Below are positions 1 to 5,756 of a DNA stretch of 7,181 nt, piece after piece. The stretch is from positions 1 to 7,181 of the forward strand of contig CAYPQM010000246.1 of the NCBI GenBank assembly GCA_964412845.1, read 5' to 3'. The notes under the pieces were generated by a model. The model was given only the letters and a program-made list of their open reading frames with translations, was not told where the DNA came from and made no database searches. Within the stretch, counting starts at the first letter, position 1, and each line of letters begins with the position of its first letter. Position numbers and translations under genes: made by a program. The stretch comes from JAWWPY01 sp964412845 (GTDB lineage Bacteria > Actinomycetota > Actinomycetes > Streptosporangiales > Streptosporangiaceae).

Positions 1-2
1 GC

Positions 3-365
3 TGCGGCCATCCCCGGACGAAGCCCCGCGCGGTTAACGATCGGCGGCAGAAGCGGAAGGTGCAGTCCGGCTCGATCAATCTGTCTGGCGTGCGCATGAA
101 AGCCGGGCTCTACCCGAGCCTGACCGACGCGCGCCGATCCCACTCCCAGGCAGCTATCGCCGCCACTCATCGCACCGGCTACCTGAAACCTCCGACCGTG
201 CTGTGGGACATGCTGGATGAGGCCGTCATCACGATCGAATGCGAGGCCCACGATCCAGCAACCGCGGCCGGGACTGTCCGCTCGATCATTAGGCGGAACG
301 CAGAGTACGTTGCCCAGATGGGAGTCCGCGAGATCGAAGTCATCAAAATCTCGCATTGCAACTAG
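3..365 (+). CDS. Unidentified protein, 3' end (5' end outside window)
   Basis: The reading frame is open from position 3 to the TAG at 363-365, with no stop before the left edge, so the gene probably begins outside the window. Third codon positions are mostly G or C, as in the clear genes nearby, which supports real coding. The first in-window start candidates are GTG at 60 and ATG at 96. The purine run before 60 abuts the codon and nothing SD-like precedes 96, so neither looks like a true start. The visible part begins with a basic stretch (KPRAVNDRRQKRK). The last 50 residues read as a strand-helix-strand unit (EAVITIECEAHDPATAAG, then a helix around VRSIIRRNAEYVAQMG, then REIEVIKIS). I do not recognise a family. 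It could instead be a 101-residue hypothetical protein starting at 60. Nothing suggests a functional link with the next gene. Confidence 0.5.
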   Translation, partial: CGHPRTKPRAVNDRRQKRKVQSGSINLSGVRMKAGLYPSLTDARRSHSQAAIAATHRTGYLKPPTVLWDMLDEAVITIECEAHDPATAAGTVRSIIRRNAEYVAQMGVREIEVIKISHCN

Positions 366-434
366 CGAGCGCGCCCGAAGGACGCCGAGCGGCAGATGCG
401 GACGTGTGGCTAGGTATCCCGTCTTCGTTCTCGC

Positions 435-770
435 TCATGTCTTGGCCTCCAGCCGTGCGAAGACCGGCGTAAGCGGCGCGATCGAGCCACGGTGAGTGTG
501 GAATTTGTTGCTGAGGGCCGATGCGCCGACGGGGATGAACGGATGCTTTTGGACAGTTTTGCCCCGTTCACGCTCAAGTACTCGTGCACGTAGATAGCGC
601 TTGGAAAGGGCTGTCTTGCGGACAGCAGGAGCGCGAGCCAGTAGACGGTCAGGGTGGCCGGGGACAGGAATTCCCCACCCGTTTGCGCGGGTGGCAGGAC
701 GGGAGACGCTGAAGTCGGTGAGTCCTGCCCGGATGAAGGCGAGCACCTCGTTGCGGCGGGCCAGTTCTGT
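435..770 (-). pseudogene. Methionyl-tRNA synthetase relic with internal deletions
   Basis: Read on the minus strand, the frame ending at TGA 437-435 gives RRNEVLAFIRAGLTDFSVSR and then GWGIPVPG (about 660-690), the sequence before the catalytic WFDAL region of class I MetRS. The match then moves to another frame: TVYWLALLLSA followed by VHEYLSVNGAKLSKS (about 545-590), the KMSKS-loop region. It returns to the first frame for PLTPVFARLEAKT and the stop, like a MetRS C-terminus (family form PLFPRLE). Missing are the N-terminal HIGH half, roughly 60 residues between WGIPVPG and the KMSKS segment, and the whole anticodon-binding domain between KLSKS and the C-terminus. A protein this short and frame-shifted cannot aminoacylate, so I call it a decayed extra MetRS-like gene and not the housekeeping copy. 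The upstream boundary near 770 is approximate; further upstream the similarity fades. Confidence 0.75.
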
Positions 771-880
771 TCTCCCTGCCCTTGCCCGGTCATCGGCTGG
801 TGTGTCGTAAGCGGATCGTCCAGCGGATCCGTTAGTGACACGGCAGCCGCGCCTGTGGCAGTCTGTATGGGCTGAGTCGA

Positions 881-936
881 GAGGAGGTGCGACACCCGTG
901 TCAATGCTGGTTTCCGCGCCTCCTGGAGCTGACTAA
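881..936 (+). promoter_or_regulatory. Structured leader with a 12-codon mini-ORF
   Basis: A near-perfect SD (AGGAGG, 882-887) precedes GTG at 898, which opens a mini-ORF ending at TAA 934-936 and reading MSMLVSAPPGAD. The SD lies in a 10-bp stem: 882-891 (AGGAGGTGCG) pairs with 915-924 (CGCGCCTCCT), with one U-G wobble. Inside the loop is a smaller dyad, GACAC-CC-GTGTC (891-902), around the start codon. The arrangement suggests a translated or structure-controlled leader of the VOC-DinB gene that starts 45 bases later. Translation and any regulatory role are inferred. The DNA dyad could equally be a repressor site. Confidence 0.35.
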
Positions 937-951
937 CCGAGCGCAGCCGCA

Positions 952-976
952 GGTGGCGCCACCTTCGAAAGGTGGC
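952..976 (+). promoter_or_regulatory. Hairpin over the SD of the VOC-DinB gene
   Basis: GCCACCTT (958-965) pairs perfectly with AAGGTGGC (969-976) across a 3-base loop. The 3' arm contains the AAAGG/GGTGG Shine-Dalgarno of the ATG at 981, so the fold would hide the ribosome site. The same 6-mer GGTGGC also occurs at 952-957, making 952-963 a 12-bp perfect palindrome (GGTGGCGCCACC). Either a translational switch or a dyad for a DNA-binding regulator is possible. Confidence 0.45.
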
Positions 977-980
977 CCCA

Positions 981-1925
981 ATGGCCGTATGTATCAAGAG
1001 CATCACCTTCGACTGCGCTGATCCCTACCGCCTGGCGCAGTTCTGGAGGCAGCTGACCGGGTTCAGCGAAGACCCGGGCCACGGCAACGCTCCCGGCGCC
1101 CCGGAGGCTCTGCTGCTCTCGCCGGACGGGTCGCTGGCGCTGCTGTTCATCGCCGTGCCGGAGCCCAAGCACGTCAAGAACCGGGTACATCTTGATCTCG
1201 TGCCGCTCACGAGCCGGCGCGACGAGCAGGTCGGCCAGCTCCTGCGTACCGGTGCCCGGATCGTCGCCGACCAGCGCCAGCCAGACGGCGGCGGATGGGT
1301 GGTTCTCTCCGATCCGGAGGGCAACGAGTTCTGCATCGGGCGCAGTGACGCCGAGCGCGCGCCTTTGGCCGGGCAGCTCGGCCGTGCATTCGACGCAGTC
1401 GCTGGCCTGATCAGCAACATCCGAGCCGACCAGTGGTCAGCGCCGACCCTCTGCACGGACTGGACGGTACGCCAGATGGTCGATCACCTGACCGGCATGA
1501 ACCGGGTCTTCGCCGCGCTGCTCGCCGGCCAGCCGCCTCCGCCCAGGCCGTCCGCGGACCATGTCGAAGACGACCCGCTCGGCGCCTACCGCGACTCCGC
1601 AGCCGCGCTGCAAGCCGCGTTCAGCCAGCCCGGAGTCCTCGAACGCACCTACCACGGCCCGCTCGGGACCGCCACCGGCGCCGAGCGGCTGAAGATCCGG
1701 CTCTACGACCTCCTCGCCCATGGCTGGGACCTCGCGCAGGCCACGGAGCAGCCCGCCGACCTGCCTGATGATCTAGCCGCACAGTCGCTGGCGTTCGCCC
1801 GCACCCAGCTGACCGAGCAAGCCCGCCCCGGTCGCTTCGGCCCGGCCCAGATCGTCGCCGACCAGGCCCCTGCCATCGAGCGGCTGGTCGCCTTCCTCGG
1901 CCGCCCGGTCAGCACAGGACGCTGA
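981..1925 (+). CDS. VOC (glyoxalase-like) + DinB/maleylpyruvate isomerase-like fusion protein
   Basis: A 314-residue cytoplasmic protein. Residues 1-122 form a VOC domain: strand CIKSITFDCADP, helix YRLAQFWRQLTG, then VHLDLV (His70) and VVLSDPEGNEFCIG (Glu116), the usual metal-ligand positions of the fold. Residues 132-310 resemble the TIGR03086/mycothiol-dependent maleylpyruvate isomerase N-terminal (DinB-like) four-helix family: WTVRQMVDHLTG with His169, and YDLLAHGWDLA with Asp243 and His247, matching the family's metal-binding H...(E/D)xxxH pattern. Such DinB proteins often act with mycothiol on electrophiles, but the substrate here is unknown. I chose ATG 981 over the in-frame GTG at 972 because AAAGGTGG sits about 8 bases upstream and VOC similarity begins directly. 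The next gene starts 4 bases after its stop. The fusion suggests both domains handle the same compound or its thiol adduct. Confidence 0.85.
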   Translation: MAVCIKSITFDCADPYRLAQFWRQLTGFSEDPGHGNAPGAPEALLLSPDGSLALLFIAVPEPKHVKNRVHLDLVPLTSRRDEQVGQLLRTGARIVADQRQPDGGGWVVLSDPEGNEFCIGRSDAERAPLAGQLGRAFDAVAGLISNIRADQWSAPTLCTDWTVRQMVDHLTGMNRVFAALLAGQPPPPRPSADHVEDDPLGAYRDSAAALQAAFSQPGVLERTYHGPLGTATGAERLKIRLYDLLAHGWDLAQATEQPADLPDDLAAQSLAFARTQLTEQARPGRFGPAQIVADQAPAIERLVAFLGRPVSTGR

Positions 1926-1929
1926 GCAG

Positions 1930-2409
1930 ATGACTGATCCGGCGACCCAAGACCTCGTCCCCGCGCGGCTGCGCTGCGGCATCGTCGTGCGTGTCCGGGA
2001 GGATGCCTGCGAAATTGTCAGGGCCCGGCAGCTCTGCTCCGCCCGGTACGCGACGCTGTTTCCGTCACCGCGGACCGAACGGGTGTCACCTGGTCACCTG
2101 GTTGCCACCGCGACCGCGCCGGACGGCACCGAGGCGGTGGTATGGCGGTGGTATGACGCCGTCGTGCTCGGCGCGGAGGCCGGCTTGATCAGGCTGTGGG
2201 AGCCCTCGCACGGCGAAGTCCTGGCCCAGCCACGGCCCGCGCACCAGTCTCCACAGCCCGGAACTCGTGCCTACCTGTCCGCCGGCCTACCCGGCGCCGA
2301 CTGGTGGGTCGCCGGCGCCGCCGCTGCCAGCGCGGAGGACGCCGACGTCGAGCTGGACCAGGTCAAACAGCTCTACACCGAGCGCGATCTCTGGAACACC
2401 CTGGTATGA
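1930..2409 (+). CDS. Unidentified protein, coupled to the VOC-DinB gene
   Basis: A 159-residue protein that I cannot assign to a family. Its ATG lies 4 bases after the upstream TGA with no clear SD, so it is probably translated by coupling within a two-gene operon. There is no signal peptide or membrane helix. The N-terminal half looks beta-rich and alternates basic and hydrophobic residues (RCGIVVRVREDACEIVRARQ). It carries several tryptophans (VVWRWYDAV, LIRLWEP, ADWWVAG), and the C-terminus is acidic then mixed (ASAEDADVELDQVKQLY). Coding statistics match the neighbours and the frame is clean. The operon position suggests a role beside the VOC-DinB enzyme, but the sequence gives no direct evidence of function. 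Confidence 0.7.
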   Translation: MTDPATQDLVPARLRCGIVVRVREDACEIVRARQLCSARYATLFPSPRTERVSPGHLVATATAPDGTEAVVWRWYDAVVLGAEAGLIRLWEPSHGEVLAQPRPAHQSPQPGTRAYLSAGLPGADWWVAGAAAASAEDADVELDQVKQLYTERDLWNTLV

Positions 2410-2616
2410 GATCCGGAGAACTCAGGCCCCATGAACGCACCTGAAACATGTCCCGCAGGCGGACACCCTCCACAGGAAACTTGCAGATGGGAGGCCATGC
2501 CCGCTCAGGAGCGTCCCGGATACCCGGCCCGGTGAAGATTCTCCCGGGGCGCCTATCCGGGGAGAAGTTCCGCACTGGCCCGTCGGAGTGCCGGCCGCCC
2601 GGACGACGATGAGGGT
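2410..2616. other. Intergenic region before the ECF sigma operon, with a hairpin at 2539-2566
   Basis: No convincing ORF lies in these 207 bases. TTCTCCC (2539-2545) pairs with GGGAGAA (2560-2566) across 14 bases, and GG/CC just inside extend it past a one-base bulge. It lies about 50 bases before the sigma start and could belong to the promoter or 5' leader of that operon, or could end transcription from 2409. There is no T-run. I could not identify a confident -35/-10 pair. Confidence 0.35.
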
Positions 2617-3138
2617 GTGACGCATCCTCAGGTGCGGCCCGATCCGGCGGTGGGGCTGCTGAAGCTGTACGACGATGCGCTGCCGCATGTTTACGGTTAC
2701 CTGCTGGCCCGCTGCGGCGACACCGGCCTGGCCGAGGACCTTACGGCTGAGTCGTTCCTGGCTGCCGTGCACGCGGTCCGCAAGCCGGGCGCGGCCGATC
2801 CGTCGATCCCGTGGCTGATCGGGGTGGCCCGGCACAAGCTCGCCGACCACTGGCGGCGGGCCGGGCGGGAGCAGCGCGGGTTGCGGCTGCTGGACGGCGG
2901 GCCGGCGCGCGCCAGTGACCCGTGGGAGACGGTCGTGGACCGGATCCGTGCCCGCGAGGTGCTCGGCCGGCTCGGCGCGCACCACCGGGCCGCGCTCACG
3001 CTGCGCTACCTCGACGGGCTGCCGGTGCCCGAGGTGGCCCGGCACCTGGACCGCACCGTGCACGCCACCGAGGCGCTGCTGGTGCGGGCCCGCGCCGCGT
3101 TCCGCCGGATCTACGAGGGAGAGGGGGGCTCGCGATGA
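2617..3138 (+). CDS. ECF-type RNA polymerase sigma factor
   Basis: A 173-residue two-domain sigma factor. Region 2 covers about residues 13-90: LLKLYDDALPHVYGYLLARC, then the core-binding and -10-recognition stretch DLTAESFLAAVHAV and IPWLIGVARHKLADHWRR. Region 4 covers about 113-165: LGRLGAHHRAALTLRYLDGLPVPEVARHLDRTVHATEALLVRARAAFRR, whose second helix would contact the -35 element. Length and layout are normal for ECF factors. GTG 2617 gives a full region 2. Only GAGGG lies before it, too close for an ideal SD, so a slightly different start or leaderless translation is possible. Its TGA overlaps the next ATG (ATGA at 3135-3138), a sign of translational coupling. No zinc-binding anti-sigma gene is present; the partner is a VOC protein, so control may use ligand binding or transcription. 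The ECF subgroup is not determined. Confidence 0.88.
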   Translation: MTHPQVRPDPAVGLLKLYDDALPHVYGYLLARCGDTGLAEDLTAESFLAAVHAVRKPGAADPSIPWLIGVARHKLADHWRRAGREQRGLRLLDGGPARASDPWETVVDRIRAREVLGRLGAHHRAALTLRYLDGLPVPEVARHLDRTVHATEALLVRARAAFRRIYEGEGGSR

Positions 3139-4043
3139 CGGATCCGTTCGAGGCTCTGCGCGAGCCCGTCACGCCGGTCGGTCCCGACCCCGGCTTCGCC
3201 GGGCGGCTGCGGCTGCGGCTGACCCGGGAGGCCTTCGCACCCCCAGGAGGAACCATGTCCCAGCAGACCGCCGCGGCCCGGGTCGAGCGCGAGCCCGCCT
3301 GGCCTCCGGCGCTGACCCCCTACATCGTCGTGTCCGACGCCCGGCGCGCCATGGACTGGTACGCCGAGGTGTTCGGCGCGCGCCGCCGCGGCGGGCTCCA
3401 CGTCAACGCGGACGGCACGATCGGCCACGCCGAGGTCAGTATCGGCGGCGCGGTGCTGATGCTCGCCGAAGTTTCCGGCCTGTGGCCCGACGTGCCCGTG
3501 CGCGCGCCCGATTCCCCCGTGACGTTCAGCCACACCCTCCACCTGGAAGTCGGCGACGTCGATGCGAGTACCGACCGGGCCCGGCGCAGCGGCGCCTCAG
3601 TGGAGCGGGAGCCGGCCGACCAGCCCTACGGCCGCGGCTCGGTGATCGTCGACCCGTTCGGGCACCGCTGGATGCTGCTCAGGCGCCCGGCGCGGGCCAC
3701 CGGGCTGCGCCACGGCGACGTCGCGAACGTGACGATGGTGGCGCGGGACGCGCACCGGGCCAAGGAGTTTTACGAGGCCGTGCTGCAGGTGCCGTTCTCC
3801 TCCGGTCACCCCGGCGCGTGGCGCACCGGCGAGACCAGGCCGCCGCTGGGCATCTGGCCGTCGGAAGGCGCGGAGCCGCAGGTGCAGCTGTCCTACCGCG
3901 TCGACGACATCGCCGCTGCGGCCGAGCGGGTCCGGGCGGCCGGCGGCCACGCGGACGAGCCCGAGCGCAAGCCCTCCGGGCTGCTCACCGAGTGCGTCGA
4001 CGACCAGGGCGCGACGTTCCGCCTCTGGCAGCCGGCCGGCTGA
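3135..4043 (+). CDS. Double-VOC protein with a 40-residue N-terminal segment
   Basis: A 302-residue protein overlapping the sigma gene by 4 bases. Residues 1-40 (DPFEALREPVTPVGPDPGFA, then an Arg/Leu helix) are separate from the VOC fold; from memory, similar segments occur beside sigma genes in other actinomycetes. VOC domain 1, about 58-186, is PhnB-like: TPYIVVSDARRAMDWYAEVFGA, GTIGHAEVSIGGAVLMLAE, HTLHLEVGDVD, and VIVDPFGHRWMLL. VOC domain 2, about 194-302, has VANVTMVARDAHRAKEFYEAVL, VQLSYRVDDIAAAAERVRAAGG and CVDDQGATFRLWQPAG. A catalytic metal site is not obvious in either half, so ligand binding or sequestration is as plausible as enzymatic activity. A strong internal SD precedes Met41, so a shorter 262-residue product holding only the VOC domains may also be made. 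The sigma pairing suggests the protein is the regulon's effector or ligand sensor (inferred). Confidence 0.85.
   Translation: MTDPFEALREPVTPVGPDPGFAGRLRLRLTREAFAPPGGTMSQQTAAARVEREPAWPPALTPYIVVSDARRAMDWYAEVFGARRRGGLHVNADGTIGHAEVSIGGAVLMLAEVSGLWPDVPVRAPDSPVTFSHTLHLEVGDVDASTDRARRSGASVEREPADQPYGRGSVIVDPFGHRWMLLRRPARATGLRHGDVANVTMVARDAHRAKEFYEAVLQVPFSSGHPGAWRTGETRPPLGIWPSEGAEPQVQLSYRVDDIAAAAERVRAAGGHADEPERKPSGLLTECVDDQGATFRLWQPAG
3245..3257 (+). promoter_or_regulatory. Internal ribosome binding site and start (Met41 of the double-VOC protein)
   Basis: AGGAGG (3245-3250) lies 4 bases before ATG 3255, in frame with the longer protein. It is a better ribosome site than that of the upstream ATG 3135, which relies on coupling to the sigma stop. 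The position coincides with the boundary between the 40-residue N-terminal segment and the VOC domains, so the site probably gives a second product or marks the original start of the VOC gene. Confidence 0.6.
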
Positions 4044-4159
4044 CCGAAGCGCTAGAACGCGACGCCGAACCGGTGGCGCAGCCCGGCCGGCGCTCGACCG
4101 GAACGGGCACGCCAGCACGGCTTGACCGCTGACAGCGCCAGGCAAGAAAGACCCCTAGT
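4044..4159. other. 3' flank of the ECF-VOC operon
   Basis: No gene is supported here. The bases continue GC-rich after the TGA at 4041-4043 and run into the large hairpin at 4160. Some frames stay open for a while, which is expected by chance at this base composition. Confidence 0.5.
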
Positions 4160-4202
4160 GCCGGCAACGGCCCGCGACTGGATACTGTGGGCCGTTGCCG
4201 GC
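4160..4202 (+). terminator. Long perfect hairpin, probable terminator of the ECF-VOC operon
   Basis: GCCGGCAACGGCCC (4160-4173) and GGGCCGTTGCCGGC (4189-4202) form a 14-bp perfect stem. It extends inward by a G-U, a C-G and another G-U pair, to a loop of about 9 bases. It lies 117 bases after the stop of the double-VOC gene, with no T-run on either side, as is common for actinobacterial hairpin terminators. The symmetry means it could also stop minus-strand transcripts arriving from the ECF42 operon, so it may act in both directions between the convergent units. Confidence 0.65.
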
Positions 4203-4290
4203 GGCGGAGTGGAAATGCTACCGGCAGCGTACAGATCGTCCCGTTCGGGAGGCCCTCAGGCCGCGCGGCGCCGTTGGGCAACTCACCGGG

Positions 4291-4384
4291 AGCTGGCAGC
4301 TTGAGTCCGAGCTCGACGAAGAACGCGTCGCGGCCGCGAGGTCTCGACCACGATGCCCACGTGCTCCATGCGTTGGATCGTCAT
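4291..4384 (-). pseudogene. VOC family gene relic, N-terminal fragment
   Basis: On the minus strand, ATG 4384 opens MTIQRMEHVGIVVE, the typical first strand of a VOC/glyoxalase domain. The frame then derails. Restoring one base after VVE gives DLAA, and a second base further on gives DAFFVELGLKL, together the expected helix and second strand (family form: HVGIVVDDLAAATAFFVELGL). After about 4291 no further VOC similarity is visible in any frame, so the last three-quarters of the domain are gone. Two single-base losses and a truncation make this a non-functional remnant. It lies downstream of the ECF42 sigma gene on the same strand and may once have been part of that unit. Confidence 0.65.
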
Positions 4385-4556
4385 GCGCCCGACGGTAGCA
4401 ACACGACGGCCCCAGCTAGGGCGTCCCTCGGTTGCCGATCGGCTGGTGGGAACGCGCCGCTCGTTGGCCTGAAGAGACCAGCGATGAGTTGCTCGGCTCA
4501 AGCGGGTCATGCTGGGTACGCGAGCCTATGGAGGACGCTCAGTGAGACGACTGTTC
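4385..4556. other. Gap between the VOC relic and the ECF42 sigma gene
   Basis: No supported gene. The minus-strand frame here stays open up to 4510 but reads as low-complexity basic sequence without recognisable similarity. No strong hairpin follows the sigma stop at 4557. Confidence 0.4.
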
Positions 4557-5750
4557 CTACATAGCTCGGCGCCCCCGCACGTGGGCGGCCTGGCGGACTA
4601 GGTGGTCGCGCTCGGCGACGTTCGTGGCCCGGCGGGCCGCCGCGGCGTATGCCGCGGCGGCGGCGGGCAGGTCGCCGCCGAGCTCGTGCAGGTGGCCGCG
4701 GACGGCGTGCCAGCGGTGCCGCTCGCCGATCACGTCGCGAAGCCGGTCGGTCTCGCGCAGCCCGGCGGCGGCGCCGAGGACGTGGCCGACCGCGACCGCG
4801 CGCCCGAGCACTGCGGCGGGGTCCTGGCGCACCGGGTCGTCGGTGAGGGCGACGAGGTCGTCGTACCAGGCCAGGATCTGCGGCCAGTCGGTCTCCTCTG
4901 CGCTTGCCGCGTCGTCGTGCAGGGCGGCGATGGCGGCCTCGACCTGGTAGCGGCCGGGGCGCGCAGCGGCCAGCGCCGACTGCAGGACGCGCACGCCTTC
5001 GGCGATCTCGCGGGTGTCCCACAGGCCGCGGTCCTGCCGGTCGAGCGGGACGATCCGGCCCTCGGGGTCGAGTCGCGCCGGGAGGCGGGCGTGGTTGAGG
5101 AGCATCAGCGCGAGCAGCCCGCGCGCCTCCGGTTCCTCGGTGGCGAGGGTGAGCTGGCGGGCGAGCCGGATCGCCTCGCCGGCCAGGTCGACCCGGCCCG
5201 CGTGGCCGGCCGTGTAGACGAGGTAGAGCACGCGCAGCACGACGGCGAGGTCGCCGGGCTGGTCCAGGCGGCGCCTCTGCAGGGCGCGCTTGGCCCGGCT
5301 GATCCGCTGCGCCATCGTCGCCTCCGGGACGTAGAAGGCGTCGGCGATCTCCCGGGTGGTGAGGCCGCCGACGGCGCGCAGGGCCAGTGCCACCTGGGAG
5401 GCGGGCGTGAGGTCGGGGTGGCAGCAGCAGAAGAGCAGGAAGAGGGTGTCGTCGCCCGCCTCGGTGGCGGCGGGCCGCGGCTCGTCGTACGTCGCCTCCT
5501 CGCGGTGGTGACGGGCGGCCTCGCTGCGGCGGGCGTCGACGAGCCGCCGGGTCGCGACCGTGGTCAGCCACGCGCGCGGGTCGCGCGGCGGGTGCTCGGG
5601 CCACACCCGCAGCGCCTCCAGCAGCGCTTCCTGGAGCGCGTCCTCGGCGGCGTCGAAGTCCTCGCCCCGCCGGACCAGGCCCGCGAGCACCCGCGGGACG
5701 AGGACGCGCAGCGCGCCCTCGTCCCGCCCTCGCACCGGCTCGCCGGTCAC
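4557..5750 (-). CDS. ECF42-type sigma factor with a C-terminal helical domain
   Basis: A 397-residue protein of the long sigma family paired with DGPF/YCII genes (ECF42). Region 2 spans about 12-80 (LVRRGEDFDAAEDALQEALLEAL, DPRAWLTTVATRRLVDARR). The linker carries the family's FLLFCCCHPDLTPASQVALALRAVGG (104-129). Region 4 is about 117-160 (LTTREIADAFYVPEATMAQRISRAKRAL). Residues 165-397 form the long helical, TPR-like C-terminal domain needed for activity in this group: LALMLLNHARLPARLDPEG, YQVEAAIAALH, and AAAYAAAARRATNVAERDHL. Two usually conserved spots are altered: YLVYTAGH where the family tends to have YLVFNEGY, and VLGRAVAV where it tends to have ELNRAVAV. It starts at GTG 5750, 6 bases after the YCII stop, with no good SD, so translation is probably coupled. 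Control is expected through the C-terminal domain, not an anti-sigma factor. Confidence 0.9.
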   Translation of the reverse strand: MTGEPVRGRDEGALRVLVPRVLAGLVRRGEDFDAAEDALQEALLEALRVWPEHPPRDPRAWLTTVATRRLVDARRSEAARHHREEATYDEPRPAATEAGDDTLFLLFCCCHPDLTPASQVALALRAVGGLTTREIADAFYVPEATMAQRISRAKRALQRRRLDQPGDLAVVLRVLYLVYTAGHAGRVDLAGEAIRLARQLTLATEEPEARGLLALMLLNHARLPARLDPEGRIVPLDRQDRGLWDTREIAEGVRVLQSALAAARPGRYQVEAAIAALHDDAASAEETDWPQILAWYDDLVALTDDPVRQDPAAVLGRAVAVGHVLGAAAGLRETDRLRDVIGERHRWHAVRGHLHELGGDLPAAAAAYAAAARRATNVAERDHLVRQAAHVRGRRAM

Positions 5751-5756
5751 GGCGGG

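Noticed and set aside
345..438. Minus-strand ATG overlapping the relic's stop (ATGA), opening a frame of about 30 codons
   Set aside because: It is short, overlaps the 3' end of the left-hand gene and shows no recognisable similarity; the overlap may be chance or the trace of a lost operon gene.
675..694. 7-bp inverted repeat CCACCCG...CGGGTGG
   Set aside because: It lies inside the MetRS relic, encodes conserved-looking residues there, and needs no regulatory explanation.
410..1006. 198-residue minus-strand ORF as an intact gene
   Set aside because: Only its middle (about 545-650) resembles MetRS; the rest is a composite of non-homologous sequence and other-frame pieces, so it is treated as part of the relic.
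2915..4132. 405-residue plus-strand ORF overlapping the sigma and VOC genes
   Set aside because: Arg/Ala-rich out-of-frame shadow; the sigma and double-VOC frames carry the recognisable domains.
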